The notes under the pieces are model-generated. The model saw nothing but the letters and a program-made list of their open reading frames with translations, searched no databases and was not told the DNA's origin. Positions 10,109 through 18,876 of a DNA stretch of 64,000 bases are shown piece after piece. The stretch covers positions 1 to 64,000 of the forward strand of contig JAKOQS010000350.1 in assembly GCA_029778235.1 (NCBI GenBank), given 5' to 3'. Both the position numbers and the translations under genes were made by a program. Each line of letters starts with the position of its first letter. Within the stretch, counting starts at the first letter, position 1. This DNA is from Chloroflexota bacterium (GTDB lineage: Bacteria > Chloroflexota > Limnocylindria > Limnocylindrales > CSP1-4).

Positions 10109-11512
10109 ATGACGATCCCGGCCACGGGCCGGGCGGGTGGGGCGGCCCCCGGGCCGCCCGCCTTCCACCTGCTCGCGAAGCCGACCGGCGCGACCTGCAA
10201 CCTCGACTGCGCCTACTGCTTCTTCCTCTCGAAGGAGATGCTCTACCCGGGCAGCCGCTTCCGGATGGCGGACGAGCTGCTCGAGGCGTACATCCGCCAG
10301 CTCATCGAGGCCCACCGGGTCCCCGAGGTGACGATCGCCTGGCAGGGCGGGGAGCCGACCCTGATGGGCGTGGACTTCTTCCGCCGCTCCGTCGCGTACG
10401 TGGAGAAGCACCGGCGCCCCGGGATGCGCGTCGAGTACACGATCCAGACGAACGGCACCCTGATCGACGACGAGCTGGCGGCCTTCTTCCGCGAGCACGA
10501 CTTCCTCGTGGGCATCAGCATCGACGGCCCCCGCGCGATGCACGACGCCTATCGCGTGGACAAGGGCGGTGCCCCGACGTTCGACCGCGTGATGCGGGGC
10601 CTCGAGCTCCTGCGGAAGCACGGCGTCGAGTACAACGCGCTGACCACGCTCCACCACGCGAACGCCGATCACCCGGTCGAGGTGTACCGGTTCCTGCGCG
10701 ACGACTGCGGCGTCCGGTTCATGCAGTTCATCCCCATCATCGAGCGGCTGCCGGCCCCGTCGATCGACGTGCCGCTCGAGGACCTGGAGCTCGCACCGGG
10801 TCTCGCCGTCCGGGCTCCCTGGACGTCCTGGCGCGACCGGCCGCTCTACCGGCAGGAGGGTGAGCTGGTCACGGACCGCTCGATCACCGCCGAGCAGTAC
10901 GGGGCGTTCCTCGTCGGGGTCTTCGAGGAGTGGGTCCGCCGCGACGTCGGCGAGGTCTACGTGCAGATGTTCGACGTCGCCCTGGCGGCCTGGTACGGCG
11001 AGCCGCACGGGCTGTGCATCCACTCGGAGACCTGCGGGAGTGCGCTCGCCCTCGAGCACACGGGCGACCTCTACAGCTGCGACCACTTCGTCGAGGAGGC
11101 CCACCGGCTCGGGAACATCACCGAGACGCCGCTCGCGGAGCTGGTCGCGTCCGAGCAGCAGCGCGCGTTCGGGCTGGCGAAGCGCGAGACGCTGCCCCGC
11201 CACTGTCGCGAATGCGACGTACGCTTCGCCTGCCACGGCGGGTGCCCCAAGGATCGATTCATCCGGACGCCGGACGGCGAGGCGGGCCTCAACTACCTCT
11301 GCGCGGGGTACAAGGCCTTCTTCCACCACGTGGACGGCCCCATGCGGGCGATGTCCGAGCTGCTCCGGCGCGGTCGTGCCCCGGCGGAGCTGATGGCCCG
11401 CTACGCTGCCGAGGACGTGCGGCTCCGCGACGCGGCCGCACGCGCGGGCCGGAACGACCTCTGTCCATGCGGGAGTGGCCGGAAGGTGAAGCAGTGCCAC
11501 GGGCGGACGTGA
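10109..11512 (+). CDS. Anaerobic sulfatase maturase-type radical SAM/SPASM protein with C-terminal SEC-C zinc motif
   Basis: CNLDCAYCFF radical SAM CX3CX2C, WQGGEPTLMG, ISIDGPRAMHD, SPASM cysteines CGSALALEHTGDLYSCDHFVE / CRECDVRFACHGGCPKDR; C-terminal NDLCPCGSGRKVKQCHG. Confidence 0.9.
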   Translation: MTIPATGRAGGAAPGPPAFHLLAKPTGATCNLDCAYCFFLSKEMLYPGSRFRMADELLEAYIRQLIEAHRVPEVTIAWQGGEPTLMGVDFFRRSVAYVEKHRRPGMRVEYTIQTNGTLIDDELAAFFREHDFLVGISIDGPRAMHDAYRVDKGGAPTFDRVMRGLELLRKHGVEYNALTTLHHANADHPVEVYRFLRDDCGVRFMQFIPIIERLPAPSIDVPLEDLELAPGLAVRAPWTSWRDRPLYRQEGELVTDRSITAEQYGAFLVGVFEEWVRRDVGEVYVQMFDVALAAWYGEPHGLCIHSETCGSALALEHTGDLYSCDHFVEEAHRLGNITETPLAELVASEQQRAFGLAKRETLPRHCRECDVRFACHGGCPKDRFIRTPDGEAGLNYLCAGYKAFFHHVDGPMRAMSELLRRGRAPAELMARYAAEDVRLRDAAARAGRNDLCPCGSGRKVKQCHGRT

Positions 11513-13362
11513 GCGGTTCCGTCCCGGCCGGGGCGCCGGCAGCCGCTCCGGGCGCGCCCGAGGCGGTCGAGAGCCCGCCCGGCGCAGGAGGCGCGCCCGT
11601 CCGTCCCACGCTCCGCGAGCGGGCACCGGTCCTGGTCCGACGGTACGTCCCGATCGTATCGTGGCTGCCGTCGTACCGGCGCGACGACCTGCGGCCCGAC
11701 GTCGTCGCCGGCCTCACGTCGTGGGGCGTCATGGTCCCGGTCGCGCTCGCGTATGCGGGCCTCGCCGGAGTCCCGCCCGAGCTGGGCCTCGCGACCGCGT
11801 TCGCAGCGCTCGCGGCCTACGCCGTCTTCGGCACCAGCCGCCACGTCAAGGTGACGGTCAGCTCGACGATGGCGATCACGTCGGCCTCGATCGTGCTCGA
11901 CATCGCCAGCGGAGACCCGGCCAGGTTCATCGCCGAGACCGCCGCGCTCGCGATCATCGTCGGGGTGATCCTGTTCGCGGGTGGGATCGCGCGCCTCGGC
12001 TTCATCTCTGACTTCCTGTCCAAGGCCGTCATCACCGGCTTCATCTTCGGGGTCGCGATCACGATCGTGGTCGGGCAGATCCCGAAGATCCTGGGGATCC
12101 CGTCCACGTCGGGCTCCGTCCCCCAGCAGGTCGAGGGGATCCTGCGGGGTATCGACGAGACCGACCCGGCGACGCTCGCGGTAGGCCTCGCGGCCCTGGC
12201 GATCATCTTCGGCCTGCGGCTGGTCTCACCGAGGATCCCGGGCGCGCTGGTCGTCCTCGTCGTCGGGATCCTCGCCTCCAAGGCCGTCGGCCTCGAGGAG
12301 CACGGGGTCAGCCTCGTCGGGGACATCGCCACCGGCATCGGCCGACCCGGCCTGCCGGTGATCCCGATCGGGGACATCGCGCCGCTCGTGCTCGGCGCCG
12401 CCGGGATCGTCTTCCTCGCGGTCGGCGAGACGGTGGGGGTCGGGCGCTCGTTCGCCGACCGGCACCGCTATGAGATCGACCCGGACCAGGAGCTCGTCGC
12501 CCTGGGCGCGTCGAACGTCGCCTCCGGCCTGTTCGGCGGCTTCGCGGCGGATGCGAGCCTCTCCCAGACGGCGACGGCGGACGCCGCCGGCGCACGGACG
12601 CAGCTGTCGTCGCTTCTCACGTCGGCGCTCATCCTCGCGACGGCGCTGGTCCTCGCGCCGATCTTCACGGACCTCCCCAACGCCGTGCTCGGCGCGATCG
12701 TGATCGCCGCCGCCGTCGGACTGATGGACTGGCGCGAGATGCGCCGCTTCTGGCGGTGGCGCCGGACGGACTTCGTGGTGGCCGTGGCCGCGCTCGCCGG
12801 CGTGGTGGCCTTCGGCGTCCTGCCCGGGCTCCTCGTGGCGGTGGTCCTCTCCGTGTCGTTCCTCCTCTATCGCGCCAGCCGGCCGTACGTGGCGGTGCTC
12901 GGCGCGCTGCCCGGTGGCGATCGGACGTTCGGCGACGTCGCGCGGCATCCGGCGGCGACGCAGGTGCCGGGCGTCGTCGCGCTCCGCATCGACGCGCCGC
13001 TGTACTTCTTCAACGCGAACGTCGCCCACGTGCAGGTGCTCCGGCTCGTCGGCACCCCCCAGCCGCCAGCTCGTGCGGTCGTCCTGGACCTCGCGGCGAC
13101 CGGCGACCTGGACGTGACGACGACGGACATGCTGGCGGGGCTCGTCCGCGACATGCGCGAGCGGGAGGTCACGCTCGCGTTCGCCCAGGTGCGCGGTCCC
13201 GTGCGCGACCGGCTCCGACGCACGGGACTCATGGCCGAGATCGGCGAGGACCGGCTTTTCGCCTCGATCGCCGCGGCCGTGGAGGTCCTGGAGCGCGAGC
13301 TCGGGTCAGATGGCGCAGCGTGGGGCGACGAGCGCGGGTCCGGGCCCCCTCCCAGCGCGTGA
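11509..13362 (+). CDS. SulP family inorganic anion transporter with C-terminal STAS domain
   Basis: RRDDLRPDVVAGLTSWGVMVPVALAYAGLAGVPPELGL; STAS-like VVALRIDAPLYFFNANV; GTG start overlaps the TGA of the upstream gene (start uncertain). Confidence 0.88.
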   Translation: MSGSVPAGAPAAAPGAPEAVESPPGAGGAPVRPTLRERAPVLVRRYVPIVSWLPSYRRDDLRPDVVAGLTSWGVMVPVALAYAGLAGVPPELGLATAFAALAAYAVFGTSRHVKVTVSSTMAITSASIVLDIASGDPARFIAETAALAIIVGVILFAGGIARLGFISDFLSKAVITGFIFGVAITIVVGQIPKILGIPSTSGSVPQQVEGILRGIDETDPATLAVGLAALAIIFGLRLVSPRIPGALVVLVVGILASKAVGLEEHGVSLVGDIATGIGRPGLPVIPIGDIAPLVLGAAGIVFLAVGETVGVGRSFADRHRYEIDPDQELVALGASNVASGLFGGFAADASLSQTATADAAGARTQLSSLLTSALILATALVLAPIFTDLPNAVLGAIVIAAAVGLMDWREMRRFWRWRRTDFVVAVAALAGVVAFGVLPGLLVAVVLSVSFLLYRASRPYVAVLGALPGGDRTFGDVARHPAATQVPGVVALRIDAPLYFFNANVAHVQVLRLVGTPQPPARAVVLDLAATGDLDVTTTDMLAGLVRDMREREVTLAFAQVRGPVRDRLRRTGLMAEIGEDRLFASIAAAVEVLERELGSDGAAWGDERGSGPPPSA

Positions 13363-13419
13363 CGGCCCCGGGGGCGCGCGGAGGCACCCGGCGGCGGACG
13401 AGTCCCCCGCCGTGCCGCC

Positions 13420-14619
13420 CTATGCGCCGCTCGCCTTCTCCCGGAGCTCCGCCGTCGTCGGCAGCATCGACCTCCCGCGCCTCGCCACCTTGAGGAGGAT
13501 CCACGCGAGCGGGATCGGCAGGAACCAGAAGTAGAGCCGGTAGAGGAACACACCGGCCGTGATCGCCGCGTTGTACTGCTCGCCCGCGATCGCCGTGAGG
13601 CCGGTGATGAAGAGGAGTTCGGGGACGCCGGCGCCGCCCGGGGAGAGCGGGATGATCGTGATGACCATCACGAGCCCGTAGACGGCGAAGACCGCGGCCG
13701 GGCTCAGCGCCGACTCCGGGACGCCGCACGTCCGGAGCGCCACGACGAGGACGACGGCCCAGGCGAACTGAGACACGATCGCCACCCCGATGGAGGCGAG
13801 GCCGCGGCGCCGGATGACCTCGCCGAGCTGGTCTCGGAAGCGATGGATGGCGCCTTCCACGTTCGGCGCCTCTTTGCGTCCGAGCCGGTGCATCGCCCAG
13901 GAGACGAGCGATTGGCCCTTGGCGCCGAGCCAGTCGGCGACCCGCTGCGACCGGACGATGGCGACGATGAGGCCGGTCGCCACGAAGAAGGCGGCGATGC
14001 TGATGAGGGCGATCGCCCAGGCCCGGCTGGCGTTGTCGGTGTCCGGCATGCCCTGAACCAGCGCGAGCGCGCCGACCGCGATGACCGGCAGCGCGAGCCG
14101 GCTCAGGATGTTGACGATCCCGTACAGGGCGATCCCGGACGTGGCCGGGATGTTCGCCACACCCCAGCCGCGCACGATGACCCACAGGACGCCCATGTTC
14201 CACGGGCCGAACGGGACGCTCGCGCCGATGCCGGCGAGGATCAGCCATGACTGGGTCCCGCGGAGCGGCCCGAGGTACGGGATCAGCGCGGTGAAGACCT
14301 GTCCGCTGACGATCCAGGCGACGATCCCGAGTGCCGAGATCACGACGATCTGCTGCGGGGTGAGGGCCTTGAAGGCCGCCAGGACCTCGTCGTAGTCGAT
14401 GTACCTGGGGAGGATGATGCCGAAGACGACGACGAGGATCCCGACGATGAGCCCCGACCGCATGATCGCGGCGCGGCGGCTGGGGGGCGCGGCGGCGGAC
14501 GCGGGGTCCGTCCCGGGCTCGGAGCCCCCGTCGGCGGGTGCGGTCTCGACAGGCACGGCATCCGCCGACGGCCCCGGTGTCATGGGGCTCGCAGCCGCCC
14601 GATCGTCCGTGTCGCTCAT
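13420..14619 (-). CDS. Lysylphosphatidylglycerol synthase TM region / UPF0104-type flippase-like membrane protein
   Basis: Multiple TMs, IIPLSPGGAGVPE motif; ATG at 14619 with ggaggg SD. Confidence 0.75.
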   Translation of the reverse strand: MSDTDDRAAASPMTPGPSADAVPVETAPADGGSEPGTDPASAAAPPSRRAAIMRSGLIVGILVVVFGIILPRYIDYDEVLAAFKALTPQQIVVISALGIVAWIVSGQVFTALIPYLGPLRGTQSWLILAGIGASVPFGPWNMGVLWVIVRGWGVANIPATSGIALYGIVNILSRLALPVIAVGALALVQGMPDTDNASRAWAIALISIAAFFVATGLIVAIVRSQRVADWLGAKGQSLVSWAMHRLGRKEAPNVEGAIHRFRDQLGEVIRRRGLASIGVAIVSQFAWAVVLVVALRTCGVPESALSPAAVFAVYGLVMVITIIPLSPGGAGVPELLFITGLTAIAGEQYNAAITAGVFLYRLYFWFLPIPLAWILLKVARRGRSMLPTTAELREKASGA

Positions 14620-14873
14620 CGGTCCCTCCACGTGTGACGTGAGACTACCGGCGCGGGGCGCCCGGCGTGCGGCCGTCGGACCGGGGGCTCCGGGTGGCCG
14701 CCGCCCGCGGGTGGCGCGGGGCCGCGTCGCCAACCCGGAGGCGGCGGGGCCGCCCGAGGGCGGCGGGACCCGCCCGGCGGCCGGGGCCAGGCCGGGTGGG
14801 ACCGGAGGGGCGGGCGTCGCGGAATCGTCGGGCCGGGATGTCACGGATCCGCGTTCGATGCGTCACAGTGGGC

Positions 14874-15605
14874 ATGATGACCTTCCGCGATCCGCGTCCC
14901 GGGGTCTCGGCACGCCGTGACGCGTCTCCGCCAGTGCCGGCAGGCACACCCGCTTCGGACCTCGGTCCCGCGCCTGCCGTCGCGCGCGCGGGCGACGTCC
15001 CCGCGGTGTCGATCGTCGACCTCCTGGACCGCCACGGGCCGGAGATCTACCGACACCTGCGCCGCCTGTCGCCGACCGCCGAGGACGCGGCCGACATGCA
15101 TCAGGAGACGTTCCTCCGCGCGTATCGCGCGTGGCGGCGGCTCCCGCCGGACGCGCAGCACCGGGCATGGCTGCACCGGATCGCAGCCAACGTCGCTGTC
15201 GATGCGCACCGCCGGCGGCTGGCGCGCGGCGGATCGACGGCCGCCCGGGCAGACGCCCTGGCGCCGGGCAGCCACGCCGCGGGAGCAGAGGGCCGTATCG
15301 CACTCGACCGATCCACGACCGCGACCCGGGCGGAGGAGCCGGTCCTGCGGGTGCGCGCGGGCGCGGGGACGGACCCGGTCGCGCGCCTTGAGGCGGCGGA
15401 GCTGCGTGCCGCGGTGCGCTCCGCGCTCGATGGGCTCCCGCCGCGGGAGTGCATCGCCGTCACCGCCCGGGTCCTCGACGGCGCCCCGTACGCGGACGTC
15501 GCGGCGATGCTCGACTGCACCGACGAGAACGCGCGTCAGATCGTGAGCCGCGGGCTCCGCCGCCTTCGTGCGGCGCTGGCACCCCACCTGGAGAACGACC
15601 GATGA
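14874..15605 (+). CDS. ECF-like RNA polymerase sigma-70 factor
   Basis: VDLLDRHGPEIYRHLRRLSPTAEDAADMHQETFLRAYRAWRRLPPDAQHRAWLHRIAANVAVDAHRRR; region 4 LPPRECIAVTARVLDGAPYADVAAMLDCTDENARQIVSRGLRRLR. Confidence 0.85.
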   Translation: MMTFRDPRPGVSARRDASPPVPAGTPASDLGPAPAVARAGDVPAVSIVDLLDRHGPEIYRHLRRLSPTAEDAADMHQETFLRAYRAWRRLPPDAQHRAWLHRIAANVAVDAHRRRLARGGSTAARADALAPGSHAAGAEGRIALDRSTTATRAEEPVLRVRAGAGTDPVARLEAAELRAAVRSALDGLPPRECIAVTARVLDGAPYADVAAMLDCTDENARQIVSRGLRRLRAALAPHLENDR

Positions 15606-16399
15606 CCCCTCACACCCGCTCGACCGGCACGGCCGCAGTGGAGGCGCTGGTCCGCGCCGGCGATCCGCTCCCCGACCCGGCGATCCTGACGACGGAGACG
15701 GCGGCCGCCCAGGCACGCACGCGCGCGGCCCTCGGTGCGGCCGGTGCCGGCCGGACGGAGACGTCCCCCGGGGCGACCGCCGCGACCGCCGAAGTGCATC
15801 GACTGCCCGGCCGCCCCGCCGATCGCGTCGTCGCGGTCCACGCCGTGTACGCGGCCCCATGGGGCCCCGTCCATCTCGCCGCGGGCGCGCGCGGCCTCGC
15901 CGCCGTGAGCCTCCGCCAGCCCGAGCCCGAGTTCGTCGCGGACGTCGAGAAGCGCCTCCACGGGCGCGTCGTCGCGATGGCGGACGCAGAGGCGCCGGCT
16001 GCGTGGCGCGAGACGATCGACCGCACGGTCGCCGAGCTCGACGAGTACTTCGCCGGGGGTCGCACGTCGTTCGACATCCCGGTCGATCTCGCCGGCATGT
16101 CCGACTGGGACCGCGCCGTCCTCGGCGGCGCGGCGCGGCTTCGCTACGGCGAGGTGACGTCCTACGGTCGCCTCGCCCGGATGATCGGGCGGCCGGGGGC
16201 GGCCCGAGCCGTCGGGGGCGCGCTCGGGCGCAACCCCGTCCCGATCGTGGTCCCGTGCCATCGCATCCTCGCCGGGGACGGGACGCTCGGCGGGTACGGC
16301 GGTGGCTGGACCGGCGCCCGCGAGGACATGCTGGCGATCAAGTCGTCGCTGCTCGCCCGCGAGGGCGTGCGGATGCCGGCTGCGTCGCTGGCGGGCTGA
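15602..16399 (+). CDS. Methylated-DNA--protein-cysteine S-methyltransferase with N-terminal extension
   Basis: PIVVPCHRILAGDGTLGGYGGG active-site motif; ATGA overlap with the sigma gene. Confidence 0.9.
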   Translation: MTPHTRSTGTAAVEALVRAGDPLPDPAILTTETAAAQARTRAALGAAGAGRTETSPGATAATAEVHRLPGRPADRVVAVHAVYAAPWGPVHLAAGARGLAAVSLRQPEPEFVADVEKRLHGRVVAMADAEAPAAWRETIDRTVAELDEYFAGGRTSFDIPVDLAGMSDWDRAVLGGAARLRYGEVTSYGRLARMIGRPGAARAVGGALGRNPVPIVVPCHRILAGDGTLGGYGGGWTGAREDMLAIKSSLLAREGVRMPAASLAG

Positions 16400-16501
16400 G
16401 GACGCGCGGTCGCACGAGGCTAGACTCGGACTGCGCGACGAGAGCGCGGGCACGGCGGGGGCACGGCGTGGCGCGTCGCTCACCCTGCGGGAGGAGGTCC
16501 G

Positions 16502-17554
16502 ATGCTCGGGGTCTGGCGTCTGCAGCTCCTCCGGGAGGTGGGCCGCCGGGGGACGATCCGCGCCGCCGCGTCGGCGATGTCGATCACCCCTTCCGCCGTC
16601 TCCCAACAGCTCAAGATCCTGGAGGCCGAGGCAGGCGTCCCACTCCTGGAGCCGCATGGACGGCTCGTCCGGCTGACGGAGGCGGGCGAGATGCTCGCCC
16701 GCCACGCCGACACGATCACGGCCGCGATCGTCACGGCCGAGTCGGAGCTGGCGGCGACGCGTGCGGAGGTCGTGGGGACGCTGCGCGTGGCCGCATTCCC
16801 CACGGCCGCCCGGGCGATCGTCCCCGGGGTGATCGCGGACCTGGGCCGCGCCCACCCCAGACTGCGGCTCGCGCTGCGCGACCTGGAGACGGACGAGAGC
16901 CTCGCCGCGTTGCGACTCGACGAGGTGGACCTCGCGATCGTCGACGAGTACGACGAGATCACGCGGGTGCGGGAGCCGGGCATCGACCTGCTGGACCTGA
17001 TGGAGGACCCGCTCTACGTCGCCGTGCCGCCGGGCCTCGTGCCGCCGGGCATCCTGTCGGAGCGCCTCGCGGAAGAAGGCCCCGTGGGGGAGGTCGCGCC
17101 GGCGGCCCTCGCGGCGGCGGCCCGCGCGCCGGGGGTCTCCGCGACCGTCGTTGCAGCAGGCGATGTCACGGCCGGCCGACCGGGTACTTCGCTGCCCCTC
17201 CCACTCCTCGCGGGAGTCCCGTGGATCATGGACACGGAGGCCAGCAACATCTATCGGGCGGTCGCCCGCCACTTCCTGCGCGCGGGCGTGGTGCCACAGG
17301 TCCGCTCCAACTGCCGCGACTACGGGGTGATCATCGCCCTCGTGGAGGCCGGCCTGGGCGCCGCCGTCCTCCCCGGCCTGGCGCTGCGTGAGCGTGACGT
17401 CCGGGCGCTCGTCACGCCCCTGGACCCGCCGCTCCATCGTCGCGTGATGGTCGCGGTGAAGCCGGAGCGGCGTGCCCACCCCGCCGTGGCGGCCATGCTC
17501 GCCGCCCTGCGACCTCCGGCCGGCGCACCCGGGGCATCGCCTGGATCCGTGTAG
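16502..17554 (+). CDS. LysR-family transcriptional regulator
   Basis: N-terminal HTH LQLLREVGRRGTIRAAASAMSITPSAVSQQLKILEAEAGVPLLEPHGRLVRLTEAG. Confidence 0.9.
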   Translation: MLGVWRLQLLREVGRRGTIRAAASAMSITPSAVSQQLKILEAEAGVPLLEPHGRLVRLTEAGEMLARHADTITAAIVTAESELAATRAEVVGTLRVAAFPTAARAIVPGVIADLGRAHPRLRLALRDLETDESLAALRLDEVDLAIVDEYDEITRVREPGIDLLDLMEDPLYVAVPPGLVPPGILSERLAEEGPVGEVAPAALAAAARAPGVSATVVAAGDVTAGRPGTSLPLPLLAGVPWIMDTEASNIYRAVARHFLRAGVVPQVRSNCRDYGVIIALVEAGLGAAVLPGLALRERDVRALVTPLDPPLHRRVMVAVKPERRAHPAVAAMLAALRPPAGAPGASPGSV

Positions 17555-17685
17555 CGTTACTGAACGATACCGGTAGGAAGATGCGCTTGACGTGATCGGT
17601 CGCGGGAGGCGATGGTCTCTCCGGCGCCGATCGAGAGCGCGCGACGCGGGTCGCGCCGGTCCCGCCGACCCGGAGGGACCGGCAC

Positions 17686-18876
17686 ATGCGACTCGCGGGC
17701 AGGATGGAGTCGATCGGGACGGAGACGGCCTTCGAGGCTGCGGCTCGCGCGCGGGCGCTCGAGGCGACCGGCAGGAGCGTCATCCACCTCGAGATCGGCG
17801 AGCCCGACTTCGACACTCCGGCCAACATCCGCGAGGCTGCGAAGCAGGCCCTCGATCGCGGGCGGACGCACTACCCGCCGTTCCCGGGGATCCCCGAGCT
17901 GCGCCAGGCGATCGCGGCGGACACGGCGCTCCGGCGCGGCTTCGAGCCCGATCCGGCGAACGTCTTCGTGACCGTCGGCGGCAAGGGCGTCATGTACTAC
18001 GCGATCCTCGCCCTGGTGGACCCCGGCGACGAGGTGATCGTCCCCGATCCCGGATACCCCATCTACGAGTCCGTCACGCGGTTCGTGGGCGGGACCGCGG
18101 TCCCGATCCCGATCCGGCAGGAGAACGACTTCCGCCTCGACACGGACGAGCTGGCGTCCCTGGTCACCCCGCGCACGAGGATGATCGTCATCAACTCGCC
18201 GGCGAACCCGACGGGCGGTGTGCTGACCGCGGACGACCTGCGCCGGATCGCCGAGATCGCGGTCGAGCGAGACCTCGTCGTCCTCTCGGACGAGATCTAC
18301 TCGCGGATCCTCTACGACGGCGAGGAGCACTCGTCGATCGCCGCGCTCCCGGGGATGCTCGACCGGACGATCGTCCTCGACGGCTTCAGCAAGACCTACG
18401 CGATGACCGGCTGGCGGCTCGGGTACGGGATCGTCCCCGGGTGGCTGGCGCACGGGTTCGGGCGGCTGCTCATCAACTCCGTCTCCGGCGCCACGACGTT
18501 CGCGCAGGACGGTGCGGTGGAGGCGCTGACGGGACCGCAGGACGCGGTGGACGCGATGGTCGAGGAGTTCCGCGCCCGGCGCGACCTGGTCGTGGATGGC
18601 CTGAACGCCATCCCCGGTGTGTCCTGTCTCCGGCCGAAGGGCGCGTTCTACGTCTTCCCGGAGATCTCGGGGACGGGCCTCGACGGGGCGACGCTGGCCG
18701 ACCGCCTGCTCCAGGAGGCGGGTGTCTCCGTCCTGGCGGGCACGGCCTTCGGGACCGTGGGAGCCGACCACATCCGCCTCTCGTACGCCAACTCGCGCGA
18801 GAACATCGCCGAGGCGCTGCGGCGCATGCGGACCGTCATCGAGCCGCTCGTCGCGAGCGGGGCGGCCGCCCGATGA
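17686..18876 (+). CDS. Pyridoxal-phosphate-dependent aminotransferase (class I/II, aspartate aminotransferase-like)
   Basis: INSPANPTGGVL, DGFSKTYAMTGWRLGYG, EIGEPDFDTP. Confidence 0.92.
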   Translation: MRLAGRMESIGTETAFEAAARARALEATGRSVIHLEIGEPDFDTPANIREAAKQALDRGRTHYPPFPGIPELRQAIAADTALRRGFEPDPANVFVTVGGKGVMYYAILALVDPGDEVIVPDPGYPIYESVTRFVGGTAVPIPIRQENDFRLDTDELASLVTPRTRMIVINSPANPTGGVLTADDLRRIAEIAVERDLVVLSDEIYSRILYDGEEHSSIAALPGMLDRTIVLDGFSKTYAMTGWRLGYGIVPGWLAHGFGRLLINSVSGATTFAQDGAVEALTGPQDAVDAMVEEFRARRDLVVDGLNAIPGVSCLRPKGAFYVFPEISGTGLDGATLADRLLQEAGVSVLAGTAFGTVGADHIRLSYANSRENIAEALRRMRTVIEPLVASGAAAR

